The notes under the pieces were generated by a model. The model searched no databases, had not been told where the DNA came from, and saw nothing but the letters and a program-made list of their open reading frames with translations. DNA of 21,172 nucleotides, taken from positions 1 through 21,172 of the forward strand of contig CBDVEQ010000017.1 of the NCBI GenBank assembly GCA_965373045.1. Direction: 5' to 3'. Below are positions 5,728 through 13,580 of the stretch, in pieces. Source of the stretch: DAOVDI01 sp965373045 (lineage in GTDB: Bacteria; Acidobacteriota; Aminicenantia; Aminicenantales; Aminicenantaceae). Within the stretch, counting starts at the first letter, position 1. Each line of letters starts with the position of its first letter. Position numbers and translations under genes: made by a program.

Positions 5728-6666
5728 ATGTTTCTTCAAGAACAAAAAGTTGGCAAATATCAAATCCTGCGTTCATTGGGTAGCGGAGGGTTTGGAACTG
5801 TCTATCTTGCAAAAGACACGTGGCTTAATATCGAAGTTGCGCTAAAAGTGCCGCATAAGCAGTCGACCGAACTGTTTAAATTATTGAAAGAGCCACGCTT
5901 GCAGGCCGCATTGAATCACCCCAATATTGTGCGTATGATAACAGCAGAAAAAGAAAAAAAGGTTTTTTTTATGGTGATGGAATATGTGGAAGGAAAGACG
6001 CTCGAAAAAATATTGGAGGATAAAAAGGTCCTTGATTTTGAAGTAGCCACAGATTATATAATTCAGATCGCTAATGGTGTCGGGCATGCCCATGCCAATA
6101 AAATCATACATCGTGATCTCAGGCCTTCAAATATTATCATCTCTCGAAAAAATACTGTAAAAATTACGGATTTTGGAACATCCGCATGGCTGAAAAATGT
6201 TCCCTATGCATCAACACGGATCGGTTCTCCTCCTTACATGGCACCAGAACAGTTCCTTGGAAAAGCCAATTACAGATCGGATATTTACTCTTTAGGATGT
6301 ATGTTCTATGAAATGCTCATCGGCAGACCACCTATCAATGACACGGATCCATTCAAGATCCTCGAAAAAGCCCAGTTGGGAAAGATAACACCACCCCGAA
6401 TAACTAACAACAAGATTCCCAAAGAAATTGATAAAATCATCATGAAATGTTTGGATTCGGATATGAATCATAGATTCCAGAGAGCATCTGAGGTCATTCA
6501 TAGCATCTCCCTTTTCAAGGGGAAAAATCCAAAAACTACAGAGTTGGATGACATAAGAAGCCGGATAAAAGCCAGAGAAAAAAAACAGAAACAAATATGT
6601 TGGAACTGCCGTTGGCCGCTTCCTCCCAAGGCGAAGATATGTCCGAAATGCGGCGAAAAACTCTAA
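5728..6666 (+). CDS. Soluble Ser/Thr protein kinase with C-terminal zinc ribbon
   Basis: A 312-residue Hanks-type kinase. Visible motifs: glycine loop GSGGFG (18-23), VALKV with K40, HRDLRPSN (128-135, catalytic D130, N135), DFG (148-150), APE (172-174), SDIYSLG with D185, and the subdomain XI Arg in NHRF (R249). The catalytic loop has Arg where Ser/Thr kinases normally have Lys (HRDLK). After a basic linker the C-terminus carries CWNC...CPKCG (C291, C294, C305, C308), a rubredoxin-like zinc ribbon. There is no transmembrane segment or PASTA/extracellular domain, so it should be cytosolic. It follows dnaJ by 30 bases with no terminator between, so it is probably the last gene of the hrcA operon. 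The Shine-Dalgarno is weak. Substrates are unknown; the position suggests chaperones or stress control, which is inference. Confidence 0.9.
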   Translation: MFLQEQKVGKYQILRSLGSGGFGTVYLAKDTWLNIEVALKVPHKQSTELFKLLKEPRLQAALNHPNIVRMITAEKEKKVFFMVMEYVEGKTLEKILEDKKVLDFEVATDYIIQIANGVGHAHANKIIHRDLRPSNIIISRKNTVKITDFGTSAWLKNVPYASTRIGSPPYMAPEQFLGKANYRSDIYSLGCMFYEMLIGRPPINDTDPFKILEKAQLGKITPPRITNNKIPKEIDKIIMKCLDSDMNHRFQRASEVIHSISLFKGKNPKTTELDDIRSRIKAREKKQKQICWNCRWPLPPKAKICPKCGEKL

Positions 6667-6682
6667 CCTGAACAATTTACGA

Positions 6683-6828
6683 GCCGATCTGCTTTGTTGC
6701 GACGAATTCGCAGTATATGAATACAGCTTCACAAACCACTCCTCGCAAGCCGACAACATTAATATATAATATTGTCGTTGTGAGCAGAGCGAAGCAATCT
6801 GGCAACATCGATCCGTGAATAATCCAGG
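6683..6828. repeat. Copy B of interspersed element, with internal hairpin insertion
   Basis: Positions 6683-6731 match the reverse complement of 13621-13669 at 45 of 49 bases. The right-type terminus CGATCCGTGAATAATCCAGG is at 6809-6828. Between them is a different filler: a hairpin at 6751-6777 and the motif GAGCAGAGCGAAGCAATCTGG (6782-6802), which resembles another palindromic repeat common in bacteria (CATTGCGAGC...GAAGCAATC). The left terminus is missing. It lies between the kinase and pilT genes. Confidence 0.7.
6751..6777. repeat. Hairpin within repeat copy B
   Basis: CGACAACATTA (6751-6761) pairs with TAATATTGTCG (6767-6777) except for one C/A mismatch, around a 5-base loop. It is AT-rich and has no following T run, so it is not a convincing terminator, although it lies 85 bases after the kinase stop. 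Confidence 0.5.
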
Positions 6829-6849
6829 TTAATTGGGTTGTCTCATTGT

Positions 6850-6877
6850 TTGACTATCATGAAAAAATGACTAAAAT
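6850..6877 (+). promoter_or_regulatory. Predicted promoter for pilT-alaS
   Basis: TTGACT (6850-6855), 16-base spacer, TAAAAT (6872-6877). Each box matches 5 of 6 consensus bases. The start would be near 6884, giving a leader of about 76 bases to the pilT ATG. It lies immediately after repeat copy B. Confidence 0.45.
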
Positions 6878-6959
6878 GATAAACTGATATAGCTCGATCA
6901 AGATTGATAATCAAAAGCAAGTGATAGATCGGCACAATCGGGGATGTTTTGGAGGAATA

Positions 6960-8120
6960 ATGGATATCAATCAACTTTTAGAACTAGCAGTAGAAAACAA
7001 TGCTTCTGATCTTCATCTGAAGGCAGGAAACTTTCCTATGTTCAGAGTTAATGGAATCCTCAGGACGATAACGCAATTCAAGAAATTGACATCTGCTGAT
7101 ACCCGCTCCTATGCTGAAGCCATAACAAACAATCATCAGAAACAGATGCTTAAAGACAACCTGGATGTGGATCTGGCCTATTCAGTCAGTGGACTCGGAA
7201 GATTTCGAGGCAGTATTTACTACCAAAGAGGAACTCTTGCCATCGCTCTGCGTATTATTCCACTGGTATTGCATAACATTCAGGATCTTCGTCTACCTGT
7301 GGTGATGGAAAAAATTGCTCTGGAATCACGAGGCTTGGTTCTCGTCACAGGGACGACAGGCTCAGGAAAATCCACATCACTGGCTGCCATGATCGATCAT
7401 ATCAATAAAAATCGTTCTATGAACATTCTCACAATTGAGGATCCAATTGAGTTTCTTTACCGGGACGACATGAGCACCATAAACCAGAGAGAGGTGGGCA
7501 TTGACGTTCTCAGTTTCTCCCGCGGCCTGCGGTCCTCGCTGAGGGAAGATCCAGACGTGATCATGGTAGGAGAAATGAGGGATAGAGAAACAATTGAAAC
7601 AGCCATTTTGGCGGCTGAAACCGGTCATCTGGTTTTGAGCACACTTCATACTCTTGACGCACCTGAAACAATAAACAGGATCGTAACAGCTTTCCCCCCT
7701 CATAATCAAGATCAGGTCCGCCTTCAATTGTCCCTTATCCTTAAAGCTGTAATTTCCATGCGCCTCATCCAGAGAAAGGATAACAAGGGCCGAGTTCCTG
7801 CAGTCGAAGTCATGCTAAATACACCATTTATATCAGAATGTATTCAAAACAAAGAAAAAATCGGAGAGATCATTAATGCCATTAGTTCTGGTGTATCCGA
7901 GTATGGAATGCAGACTTTTGATCAATCCCTGTATTATCTGTATTCGAAAGAATATATTACATTTGAACAGGGGATGCAATATTCCACAAGCCCGAATGAC
8001 TTCAAACTTCGTGTTCTCGGAATACGTTCCTCTAGCGATATTGCACGAGATGAAATGGAAAAATCCATTGGAGAAATTGAACAAAAGCTTCCCTCTGAGA
8101 AAGAGAACGAAAAGGAATGA
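6960..8120 (+). CDS. pilT: Type IV pilus retraction ATPase, PilT/PilU family
   Basis: A 386-residue PilT-type secretion ATPase that powers pilus retraction from the inner-membrane base. Motifs: ASDLHLKAG (15-23), Walker A GTTGSGKS (131-138), Asp box TIEDPIEF (158-165), Walker B IMVGEMRD (201-208), His box TGHLVLSTLHT (221-231), and the C-terminal GMQTFDQSL. The AIRNLIRE motif, needed for retraction in well-studied PilT proteins, appears degenerate here (around CIQNKEKIGEIINAI, about residues 293-307). It may therefore be a PilU-like or divergent paralogue. The start is ATG 6960 with GGAGG at 6951-6955. A GTG 39 bases upstream would add non-family residues. Its stop overlaps the alaS start by four bases (ATGA). 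No other pilus genes are in the window. Confidence 0.93.
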   Translation: MDINQLLELAVENNASDLHLKAGNFPMFRVNGILRTITQFKKLTSADTRSYAEAITNNHQKQMLKDNLDVDLAYSVSGLGRFRGSIYYQRGTLAIALRIIPLVLHNIQDLRLPVVMEKIALESRGLVLVTGTTGSGKSTSLAAMIDHINKNRSMNILTIEDPIEFLYRDDMSTINQREVGIDVLSFSRGLRSSLREDPDVIMVGEMRDRETIETAILAAETGHLVLSTLHTLDAPETINRIVTAFPPHNQDQVRLQLSLILKAVISMRLIQRKDNKGRVPAVEVMLNTPFISECIQNKEKIGEIINAISSGVSEYGMQTFDQSLYYLYSKEYITFEQGMQYSTSPNDFKLRVLGIRSSSDIARDEMEKSIGEIEQKLPSEKENEKE

Positions 8121-10762
8121 AATCACAGAAAATCAGAGAAATATTTCTCGACTACTTTAAACGAAAGAATCACAAGATCATTAAAAGTTCTTCTTTACTT
8201 CCGAAAGATGATCCAACACTGCTGTTCACCAATGCAGGCATGAATCAATTCAAAAATGTTTTTTTAGGCCTGGAAAAACTAAGCTATAAACGCGCAGCTT
8301 CCGTTCAAAAATGTATGCGTGTCAGCGGAAAGCACAATGACCTGGAACAGGTTGGATTGACAAATAAACACCACACATTTTTTGAAATGCTGGGAAATTT
8401 TTCTTTCGGTGATTATTTCAAGGAAGAAGCCATAACCTTTGGATGGGAATTTATTACAGAAACCGTCAATTTGGACCAGAACAGATTATATATTACGATA
8501 TTTGAAAACGATGACGAGGCTTTCAAGATCTGGAATGAAAAAATCGGGATTCCTGCTTCCAGAATATTCCGCTTTGGGAAAAAAGATAATTTTTGGGCTA
8601 TGGGAGAGACCGGCCCTTGCGGACCATGTTCAGAGATCCATTATGACCTGGATCCTGAGATCAAAGAAGGAGAGCCCAGTGCTTTGATCGAGAGCGGAAG
8701 CGATCGATTCATGGAACTGTGGAACCTGGTATTCATGCAGTTCCTTCAGGATGAGAACGGCAAACAGACGCCGCTCCCATCGCCCTCCATCGATACAGGA
8801 ATGGGGCTTGAAAGACTGGCAGCCGTCCTCCAGAAGAAGAAGAGTAATTATGATACAGATCTGTTCATCCCCTTGATCGGAGCCGTTTGTGAACTGACGA
8901 ATAAGAATTATCGTATAGAACCAGAAATAGATACAGCCCTTCGCACCATTGCAGACCATATCCGGGCTGTGACCTTTCTGATAGGAGACGGGATCATGCC
9001 CGCTAATGACGGCAGGGGATATGTATTACGTCGTCTGATCCGCCGCGCCAACAGGTTCGGAAATTCCCTTGAACTTGATGAACCGTTCCTCTACAGGCTG
9101 ATCGGTGTTGTCTGCGACATCATGAAGGAAACCTATCCTGAACTTCTTTCTTCAGCAGAGTACATATCCAAGATCTGCTTGTCTGAGGAGCAGAGATTCG
9201 CATCCACTCTTTCCTCTGGTCTTAAAACATTCCATCAATATATCTCTGAGGCCAAAAAAAACAATCAGAATACTCTTTCCGGCTCCAGTGTTTTTAAACT
9301 TTATGACACGTTCGGATTTCCTCTTGATCTCTCACGCGAGCTGGCCGAAGAAAGCAATATGAAAGTGGATGAACAAGGATTCCGCGAAGAATTGGAAAAG
9401 CAAAGAAATAAAGCGCGAAAAGCATGGAAAGGAGACACAGGGCAAAGCCATAAAAAGATCTATGAAAAGATCAAGGACCTACCTGTTCAATTTATAGGGT
9501 ATGATAAAACCTTTATTGCAGATGCGAAAGTGATTGCCCTTATGTCAGCAAAAAAAACCATCACCAAACTCAAAGATGGAGAAACAGGAGAGGTGTTTCT
9601 TGACCGAACTCCGTTTTATGCTGAGGCCGGGGGCCAGGTTGGTGATACTGGAGTCCTGAAAAACCCGCATTTCTCAGCTATAGTTGAATCCACATATTTT
9701 CCTATTCACGATGTCATTGCTCACAGAGTAAAAGTTTTGTCAGGAGAAATCAGCATTGGAGATCAAGTTGAAGCCGTGATAGACATGCCGCGCAGAACAG
9801 CAATATGTCGAAACCATACGGCTACGCATCTTCTTCATGCCGCACTCAGACAAGTACTTGGCGAACATGTGAAGCAGGCTGGATCTCTTGTGGCTCAGGA
9901 CCGGATCCGGTTTGATTTTACTCATTTTGCCTCTCTTACAGATGATGAGACCGAACAGGTCGAATTCCTTGTTAATGAAAAAATCCGTGATAATATTCAA
10001 GTGGAAATCGACGTTTTGAGCCTGGAAGAGGGGTTGAATCTAGGAGCCATGGCTATATTTGAAGAGAAATACGGAGAAACCGTGAGAATGGTGTTTATAC
10101 CCGGGTTCAGCCGAGAATTATGTGGTGGAACTCACGTTCATTCTATGGGGAACATCGGCGTGTTCAAGATTATATCAGAATCAAGCATTGCAGCCGGTAT
10201 GCGCAGGATCGAAGCACTGACAGGCGAGAGCGCCATGTTGACTATACGAGAGGATGAAAGCCTTCTCACTGAGATTCAGCATACCCTCAATTCTCCAAAA
10301 AACAAAGTGATCATGCATATTGAGAAACTCAAAGAATCTCTGAAAAATCAGGAAAAGGAGAACAAGTCCCTCAGACAAAAAATGGCAAACTACAGAGTTC
10401 AGGATCCAAATGCTAAAACAAAAAATATCCAGGGAATAAAAGTATTGATACAAAAAGTAGAAGGGTTGAATAATGATGAATTGCGCAATCTTTCCGACAA
10501 TTTAAAACAGAAGATCGGATCCGGTATAGTGATCTTGGGAACAACACAGAAGAACAAAGTTTTTTTAACAATCTCTGTGACCAACGATCTTCTGGACAGG
10601 ATTAATGCTGATACTTTGATTAAAAATATTGCACCTTTGATCAAGGGAGGCGGCGGAGGGAGACCTGATTTTGCCCAGGCCGGCGGTTCTGCGCTCGATA
10701 ACCTTGATCAGGCTCTGGAACAAAGCTTTTCCATCATTTCAGCCATATTAGAGGAGGCTTAA
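8117..10762 (+). CDS. alaS: Alanyl-tRNA synthetase
   Basis: A complete 881-residue AlaRS, which charges tRNA-Ala and edits misactivated Ser/Gly. The aminoacylation core is evident: FTNAGMNQF near residue 40, HHTFFEMLGNFSFGDYF near 77-93, GRGYVLRRLIRRA near 298-310. The editing domain has FYAEAGGQVGDTG, HTATHLLHAAL (H567, H571) and CGGTH (669-673), together the zinc-binding editing site. The C-Ala domain ends with GGGGGRPDFAQAGG. The ATG overlaps the pilT stop (ATGA) and has an AAAAGGA ribosome site, so it is translationally coupled to pilT. Length and motif order are those of ordinary bacterial AlaRS. Confidence 0.98.
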   Translation: MKSQKIREIFLDYFKRKNHKIIKSSSLLPKDDPTLLFTNAGMNQFKNVFLGLEKLSYKRAASVQKCMRVSGKHNDLEQVGLTNKHHTFFEMLGNFSFGDYFKEEAITFGWEFITETVNLDQNRLYITIFENDDEAFKIWNEKIGIPASRIFRFGKKDNFWAMGETGPCGPCSEIHYDLDPEIKEGEPSALIESGSDRFMELWNLVFMQFLQDENGKQTPLPSPSIDTGMGLERLAAVLQKKKSNYDTDLFIPLIGAVCELTNKNYRIEPEIDTALRTIADHIRAVTFLIGDGIMPANDGRGYVLRRLIRRANRFGNSLELDEPFLYRLIGVVCDIMKETYPELLSSAEYISKICLSEEQRFASTLSSGLKTFHQYISEAKKNNQNTLSGSSVFKLYDTFGFPLDLSRELAEESNMKVDEQGFREELEKQRNKARKAWKGDTGQSHKKIYEKIKDLPVQFIGYDKTFIADAKVIALMSAKKTITKLKDGETGEVFLDRTPFYAEAGGQVGDTGVLKNPHFSAIVESTYFPIHDVIAHRVKVLSGEISIGDQVEAVIDMPRRTAICRNHTATHLLHAALRQVLGEHVKQAGSLVAQDRIRFDFTHFASLTDDETEQVEFLVNEKIRDNIQVEIDVLSLEEGLNLGAMAIFEEKYGETVRMVFIPGFSRELCGGTHVHSMGNIGVFKIISESSIAAGMRRIEALTGESAMLTIREDESLLTEIQHTLNSPKNKVIMHIEKLKESLKNQEKENKSLRQKMANYRVQDPNAKTKNIQGIKVLIQKVEGLNNDELRNLSDNLKQKIGSGIVILGTTQKNKVFLTISVTNDLLDRINADTLIKNIAPLIKGGGGGRPDFAQAGGSALDNLDQALEQSFSIISAILEEA

Positions 10763-10828
10763 TTCACCCTAAAAGGGGATTGAAATCCGTTCAATATTTT
10801 GGCAGCATATTAATAGTCGGAAGTTTTT

Positions 10829-11422
10829 ATGAATAAAGCAGGCAAGTTTTTTAAATGTTTGAGACGGGGAATTCCGGTTATATGTATGCTTTTTTTATCC
10901 ATTTCGGCTTTTTCCGGGAATCCAAAAGCAGGTCTTAGATATGATCCTCTCATCCGCTCTCTGGCCGGAAAACACAGCATCTCACCCTCACTGATTCATG
11001 CTATGATCAAAAATGAGTCGAACTACAATCCTTATGCTGTCTCATCCAAAGGTGCGAAGGGCTTGATGCAGCTAATGCCTAAGACTGCCAGTAACTATGG
11101 TGTAGATGATCCTTACGACCCGAGACAAAATATTGAAGCCGGAATCAAACACATAAAGAATCTCTTATCAGTGTATGATGGAGAGTTGAACCTTGCGCTG
11201 GCAGCTTACAATGCAGGCCAGGGAGCTGTGAAAAAATACAAAGGAATACCACCTTTTCCGGAGACGCAGAATTATATCAAAAAAATTAATTCAACATTTA
11301 AAAAAAGCCTCATTAATACACAAAAAACAATATATACATATTACAATGAATCCGGAAGACTGGTTATTACAAATATTCCCCATCTGAAAAACACAGACCG
11401 GCGCAGTATTTTAAGAAGATAG
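10829..11422 (+). CDS. Secreted lytic transglycosylase (SLT) with DUF4124-like tail
   Basis: A 197-residue exported peptidoglycan lytic transglycosylase. A basic N-terminus and hydrophobic stretch (about 14-29) form a signal peptide. The SLT domain has catalytic Glu E63 in MIKNESNYNP, SSKGAKGLMQLMPKTA (72-87), the LALAAYNAGQGAVKKY motif (122-137) and IPPFPETQNYI (140-150). The last 30 residues contain IYTYYNESGRLVITNIP, which resembles the small beta DUF4124 motif often found next to such domains. GGAAG stands five bases before the ATG. The gap from alaS is 66 bases with no evident terminator. It converges on the minus-strand lipid kinase with only three bases between stops. Probable role: local wall cleavage; a link to pilus assembly is possible but unproven. 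Confidence 0.9.
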   Translation: MNKAGKFFKCLRRGIPVICMLFLSISAFSGNPKAGLRYDPLIRSLAGKHSISPSLIHAMIKNESNYNPYAVSSKGAKGLMQLMPKTASNYGVDDPYDPRQNIEAGIKHIKNLLSVYDGELNLALAAYNAGQGAVKKYKGIPPFPETQNYIKKINSTFKKSLINTQKTIYTYYNESGRLVITNIPHLKNTDRRSILRR

Positions 11423-11425
11423 TTC

Positions 11426-12361
11426 TCAAAGACTCGATTTAACCAGAAGGCTATGCGGGATGATATCGAACACTGCAGGTAGTTTTCCCAATTGTTCTCC
11501 GTCGACTTCGATCAAAACCTTTTGATCACCTACAGGTACAGCTTCTATCCGTTTTCCACGAAGCATCACAACTTTCGGATGAGACAGATGTGTTCCCCTG
11601 TATAACTTGACAAAGTTTTTGAAAAATTCAACCTTTGTCATTTTCTTTATGAGGATAAAATCAAAAAGGCCGTCGTTCAACTCTGCTTCAGGAGCGATCT
11701 TCATCCCTTTTCCGAATATTCTGCCGTTGGCTACGGCTCCGATCATGTAGTCATCCACAGGAATGTCTTTGCCGTCTATACGGATCAACAATTTTTTTGA
11801 AGAATATTTCATAAATGTTGTTACAACACTCTTAAAATAATGTGCCGCTTTATGCTTCATGCGGTTGATATTCATATGCTCAACTACTTCTCCGCCGATC
11901 CCGAAGTCTGTTACATTCAAGAACAGTCGTTCATTGTCCTTGTTTTCATGACTTCTATAACGAATCCTGCCTATATCGATCTTAAGTGTTTTCGGCTGGG
12001 TGATTATCTCAAGAGCCCTTTTAAAAGAGGAGGGAATATTCAAACTCCGGCTGAAATCACATCCGGTGCCAGAAGGCATAATACCGAGAACAGCCTCTGG
12101 ATTGATAATATCCTGGTCTTCATAGAATCCATTGGCGATCTCATTGATCGTGCCGTCTCCGCCGACACCGACTATCAGTTCCGTTCCTTCCTTTATTGCG
12201 GCCCTGGATATTTCTATAGCCTGCTGGGGTTTTTCCGTAAATTCGTATTTGTATTCCTTAAGAAAAGTGCGAAGTGCTTCTTTGATCTGCGACCAACGTT
12301 TTTGCGTTTTTCCTTGATTGGAAACAGGATTAACGATTACTTGTGTCTTGAGGAGGTGCAA
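11426..12361 (-). CDS. Lipid kinase of the diacylglycerol kinase/YegS/LCB5 family
   Basis: A 311-residue diacylglycerol-kinase-like enzyme that would phosphorylate a membrane lipid with ATP. Seen: NPVSNQGK (11-18), the nucleotide motif GVGGDGTINEIANG (65-78), PSGTGCDFSRSL (96-107), and in the C-terminal half GIGGEVVEH and NGRIFGKGMKIAPEAELNDGLFD, both typical of the family. The usual GT(G/A)NDFAR has Cys for Asn (GTGCDFSR). The start is TTG at 12361, with GGAG six bases upstream on the minus strand. This start lies inside the end of the preceding minus-strand gene (32-base overlap), so the two are coupled. The exact lipid substrate cannot be told. Confidence 0.88.
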   Translation of the reverse strand: MHLLKTQVIVNPVSNQGKTQKRWSQIKEALRTFLKEYKYEFTEKPQQAIEISRAAIKEGTELIVGVGGDGTINEIANGFYEDQDIINPEAVLGIMPSGTGCDFSRSLNIPSSFKRALEIITQPKTLKIDIGRIRYRSHENKDNERLFLNVTDFGIGGEVVEHMNINRMKHKAAHYFKSVVTTFMKYSSKKLLIRIDGKDIPVDDYMIGAVANGRIFGKGMKIAPEAELNDGLFDFILIKKMTKVEFFKNFVKLYRGTHLSHPKVVMLRGKRIEAVPVGDQKVLIEVDGEQLGKLPAVFDIIPHSLLVKSSL

Positions 12362-12839
12362 TGTCTTCTCCGGGGACAGTTTTCTTTTTTCCGAACAGAG
12401 AGATACCGATGATCCCGCCTAGAACACCAAGAGAAACAAATATCACAGCAGTAATCAGGATTCCGACCAGGATCCAGGGACCGGATGATTCAGAACTTTT
12501 TTGCAGAAACTCTGCCCATCCTTCAGGTATTTCCTCTGCATAATCTGAAATTTTTTCTGAAAACCTAGCCATAAACTCCTGGCTCATGGCATTAAATGGG
12601 ATGCTGACAATAGCATCGGCAAATGTCGCAAATAGACCTGAAAGAGCTCCAACAATGGCCCCGTCTCCTGCGGTTAATGTGATAGTGGAATCTTTGGTCA
12701 ACAGATAGGAAGCCAGTACTGCGCCTCCTATGATCCAAAGACAGCACAGACAGTTCACTATGGGGATGGCGGAGAGAACTCCAGCTATTCCACCTCCGAT
12801 CAAGGCAGGCAAAAACATATTCGGTCTTTGTCCGTTCAT
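12330..12839 (-). CDS. Small membrane protein of unknown function
   Basis: A 169-residue protein, not assigned to a named family. The hydrophobic stretches suggest three or four membrane segments: about 9-28, 29-47 (with NCLCCLW), 61-80 and 121-148. They are rich in Gly and joined by an amphipathic, acidic middle (about 85-117, with FMARFSEKISDYAEEIPEGWAEF). The C-terminus is polar (KKKTVPGEDIAPPQ). A strong AGGAGG Shine-Dalgarno (about 12845-12852, minus strand) precedes the ATG. It overlaps the downstream lipid kinase gene by 32 bases, suggesting they are expressed together and perhaps act at the same membrane. Confidence 0.75.
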   Translation of the reverse strand: MNGQRPNMFLPALIGGGIAGVLSAIPIVNCLCCLWIIGGAVLASYLLTKDSTITLTAGDGAIVGALSGLFATFADAIVSIPFNAMSQEFMARFSEKISDYAEEIPEGWAEFLQKSSESSGPWILVGILITAVIFVSLGVLGGIIGISLFGKKKTVPGEDIAPPQDTSNR

Positions 12840-12858
12840 CTTACCTCCTCCTGAGTAT

Positions 12859-12990
12859 CTGCTTTATTTATAAAAACTGTCGATACCCTAACATAACTTC
12901 TTATATATAATCCAGAAGTTAATGCAAAGGGTTCGAGGATTCTAATAACTCTTTCGCATCTACGGCAACCTCGACTTGTGAATAAAGCAG
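12859..12990. repeat. Copy C of interspersed element, complete, 132 bp
   Basis: The terminal inverted repeats CTGCTTTATTTA (12859-12870) and TGAATAAAGCAG (12979-12990) match at 11 of 12 positions. TCGA follows inward at both ends: TCGATA at 12880 on the left and TCGA at 12971-12974 on the right. This copies the end structure of the element at 13581-13764, although the interior is different. It holds no reading frame. It lies upstream of the small membrane protein gene and downstream of the DUF2085 gene (both minus strand), so the first may use promoter sequence in it. Confidence 0.65.
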
Positions 12991-13007
12991 GTTAAAAATT
13001 GTCAAAA

Positions 13008-13526
13008 CTATTTTATTTTTTTTGATTGTTCAAAGCAAGGGAAAGTTAAACTCGTTTTTCTCGTGTTTTTCAGATGGAGAAAGAGTTCAATAAGTCCTGT
13101 GATAAAATAATAGGGAAGAATGATTCCCCAGCTCAAGCCGAAAAAAAAGCGAAGCCACAGGGAAGTGCTCCATAGACCCCAAAACTGTCCGATGGTATCC
13201 AGAACAATAGGTGTGGACAGAAATAAAAATGTTCTGGTATTTGGCAGCGCGGATTTAGAAAACCCCCTGATAATGGGATAGGCCAGTATTCCGGTAAAAA
13301 AGCCGGAATAGATCCCCAGACATCGGGAGCATACAGCAAGAGGAAACCCGAATAAATAAAAGCAGCGTGATGGAATTTGATGGCAGACAGGAGAGAAGGA
13401 TGCATAGATCAATCCGCTTAAAATGGGATAACGCACCCTTAAATAAGGCGCCAGTAAGATCAACGTCATCCATATTATGGCCCCTGAAAGCGTAAGCCAG
13501 AACACAATCAATCTTATTTTTTTCAC
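13008..13526 (-). CDS. DUF2085 family membrane protein
   Basis: A 172-residue integral membrane protein. The family core is clear: FSPVCHQIPSRCF (44-56) and LAVCSRCLGIYSG (63-75), giving the conserved CHQ, RC and CxRCxGIY pattern. About four or five hydrophobic segments (near 8-28, 33-43, 72-90, 96-112 and 128-150) flank these Cys/His residues, which may bind a metal or be redox-active. DUF2085 has no established function. The start is GTG at 13526, preceded by AAGGGG. Repeat elements lie on both sides (12859-12990 downstream, 13553-13764 upstream), so it appears to be transcribed alone. Confidence 0.88.
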   Translation of the reverse strand: MKKIRLIVFWLTLSGAIIWMTLILLAPYLRVRYPILSGLIYASFSPVCHQIPSRCFYLFGFPLAVCSRCLGIYSGFFTGILAYPIIRGFSKSALPNTRTFLFLSTPIVLDTIGQFWGLWSTSLWLRFFFGLSWGIILPYYFITGLIELFLHLKNTRKTSLTFPCFEQSKKIK

Positions 13527-13552
13527 TCGACCCCTTGAATCCTATTTTTATC

Positions 13553-13575
13553 ATCGACAATTTTCATGAATAATC
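13553..13575. repeat. 23-bp direct repeat, first copy
   Basis: Identical over 23 bases to 13737-13759 (begins ATCGACAATTTTCATG, ends AATAATC). It is a left-type terminus of the same repeat family, broken just before the last CAGG. It seems to be the remnant of a second element beside the complete one at 13581-13764. Confidence 0.8.
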
Positions 13576-13580
13576 ATATT

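Noticed and set aside
6292..6759. Minus-strand open frame of 155 codons
   Set aside because: It lies antisense to the kinase and continues into repeat copy B; no ribosome site and no recognisable domain.
6751..6777. Rho-independent terminator after the kinase
   Set aside because: The stem is AT-rich, has a mismatch and no following run of T.
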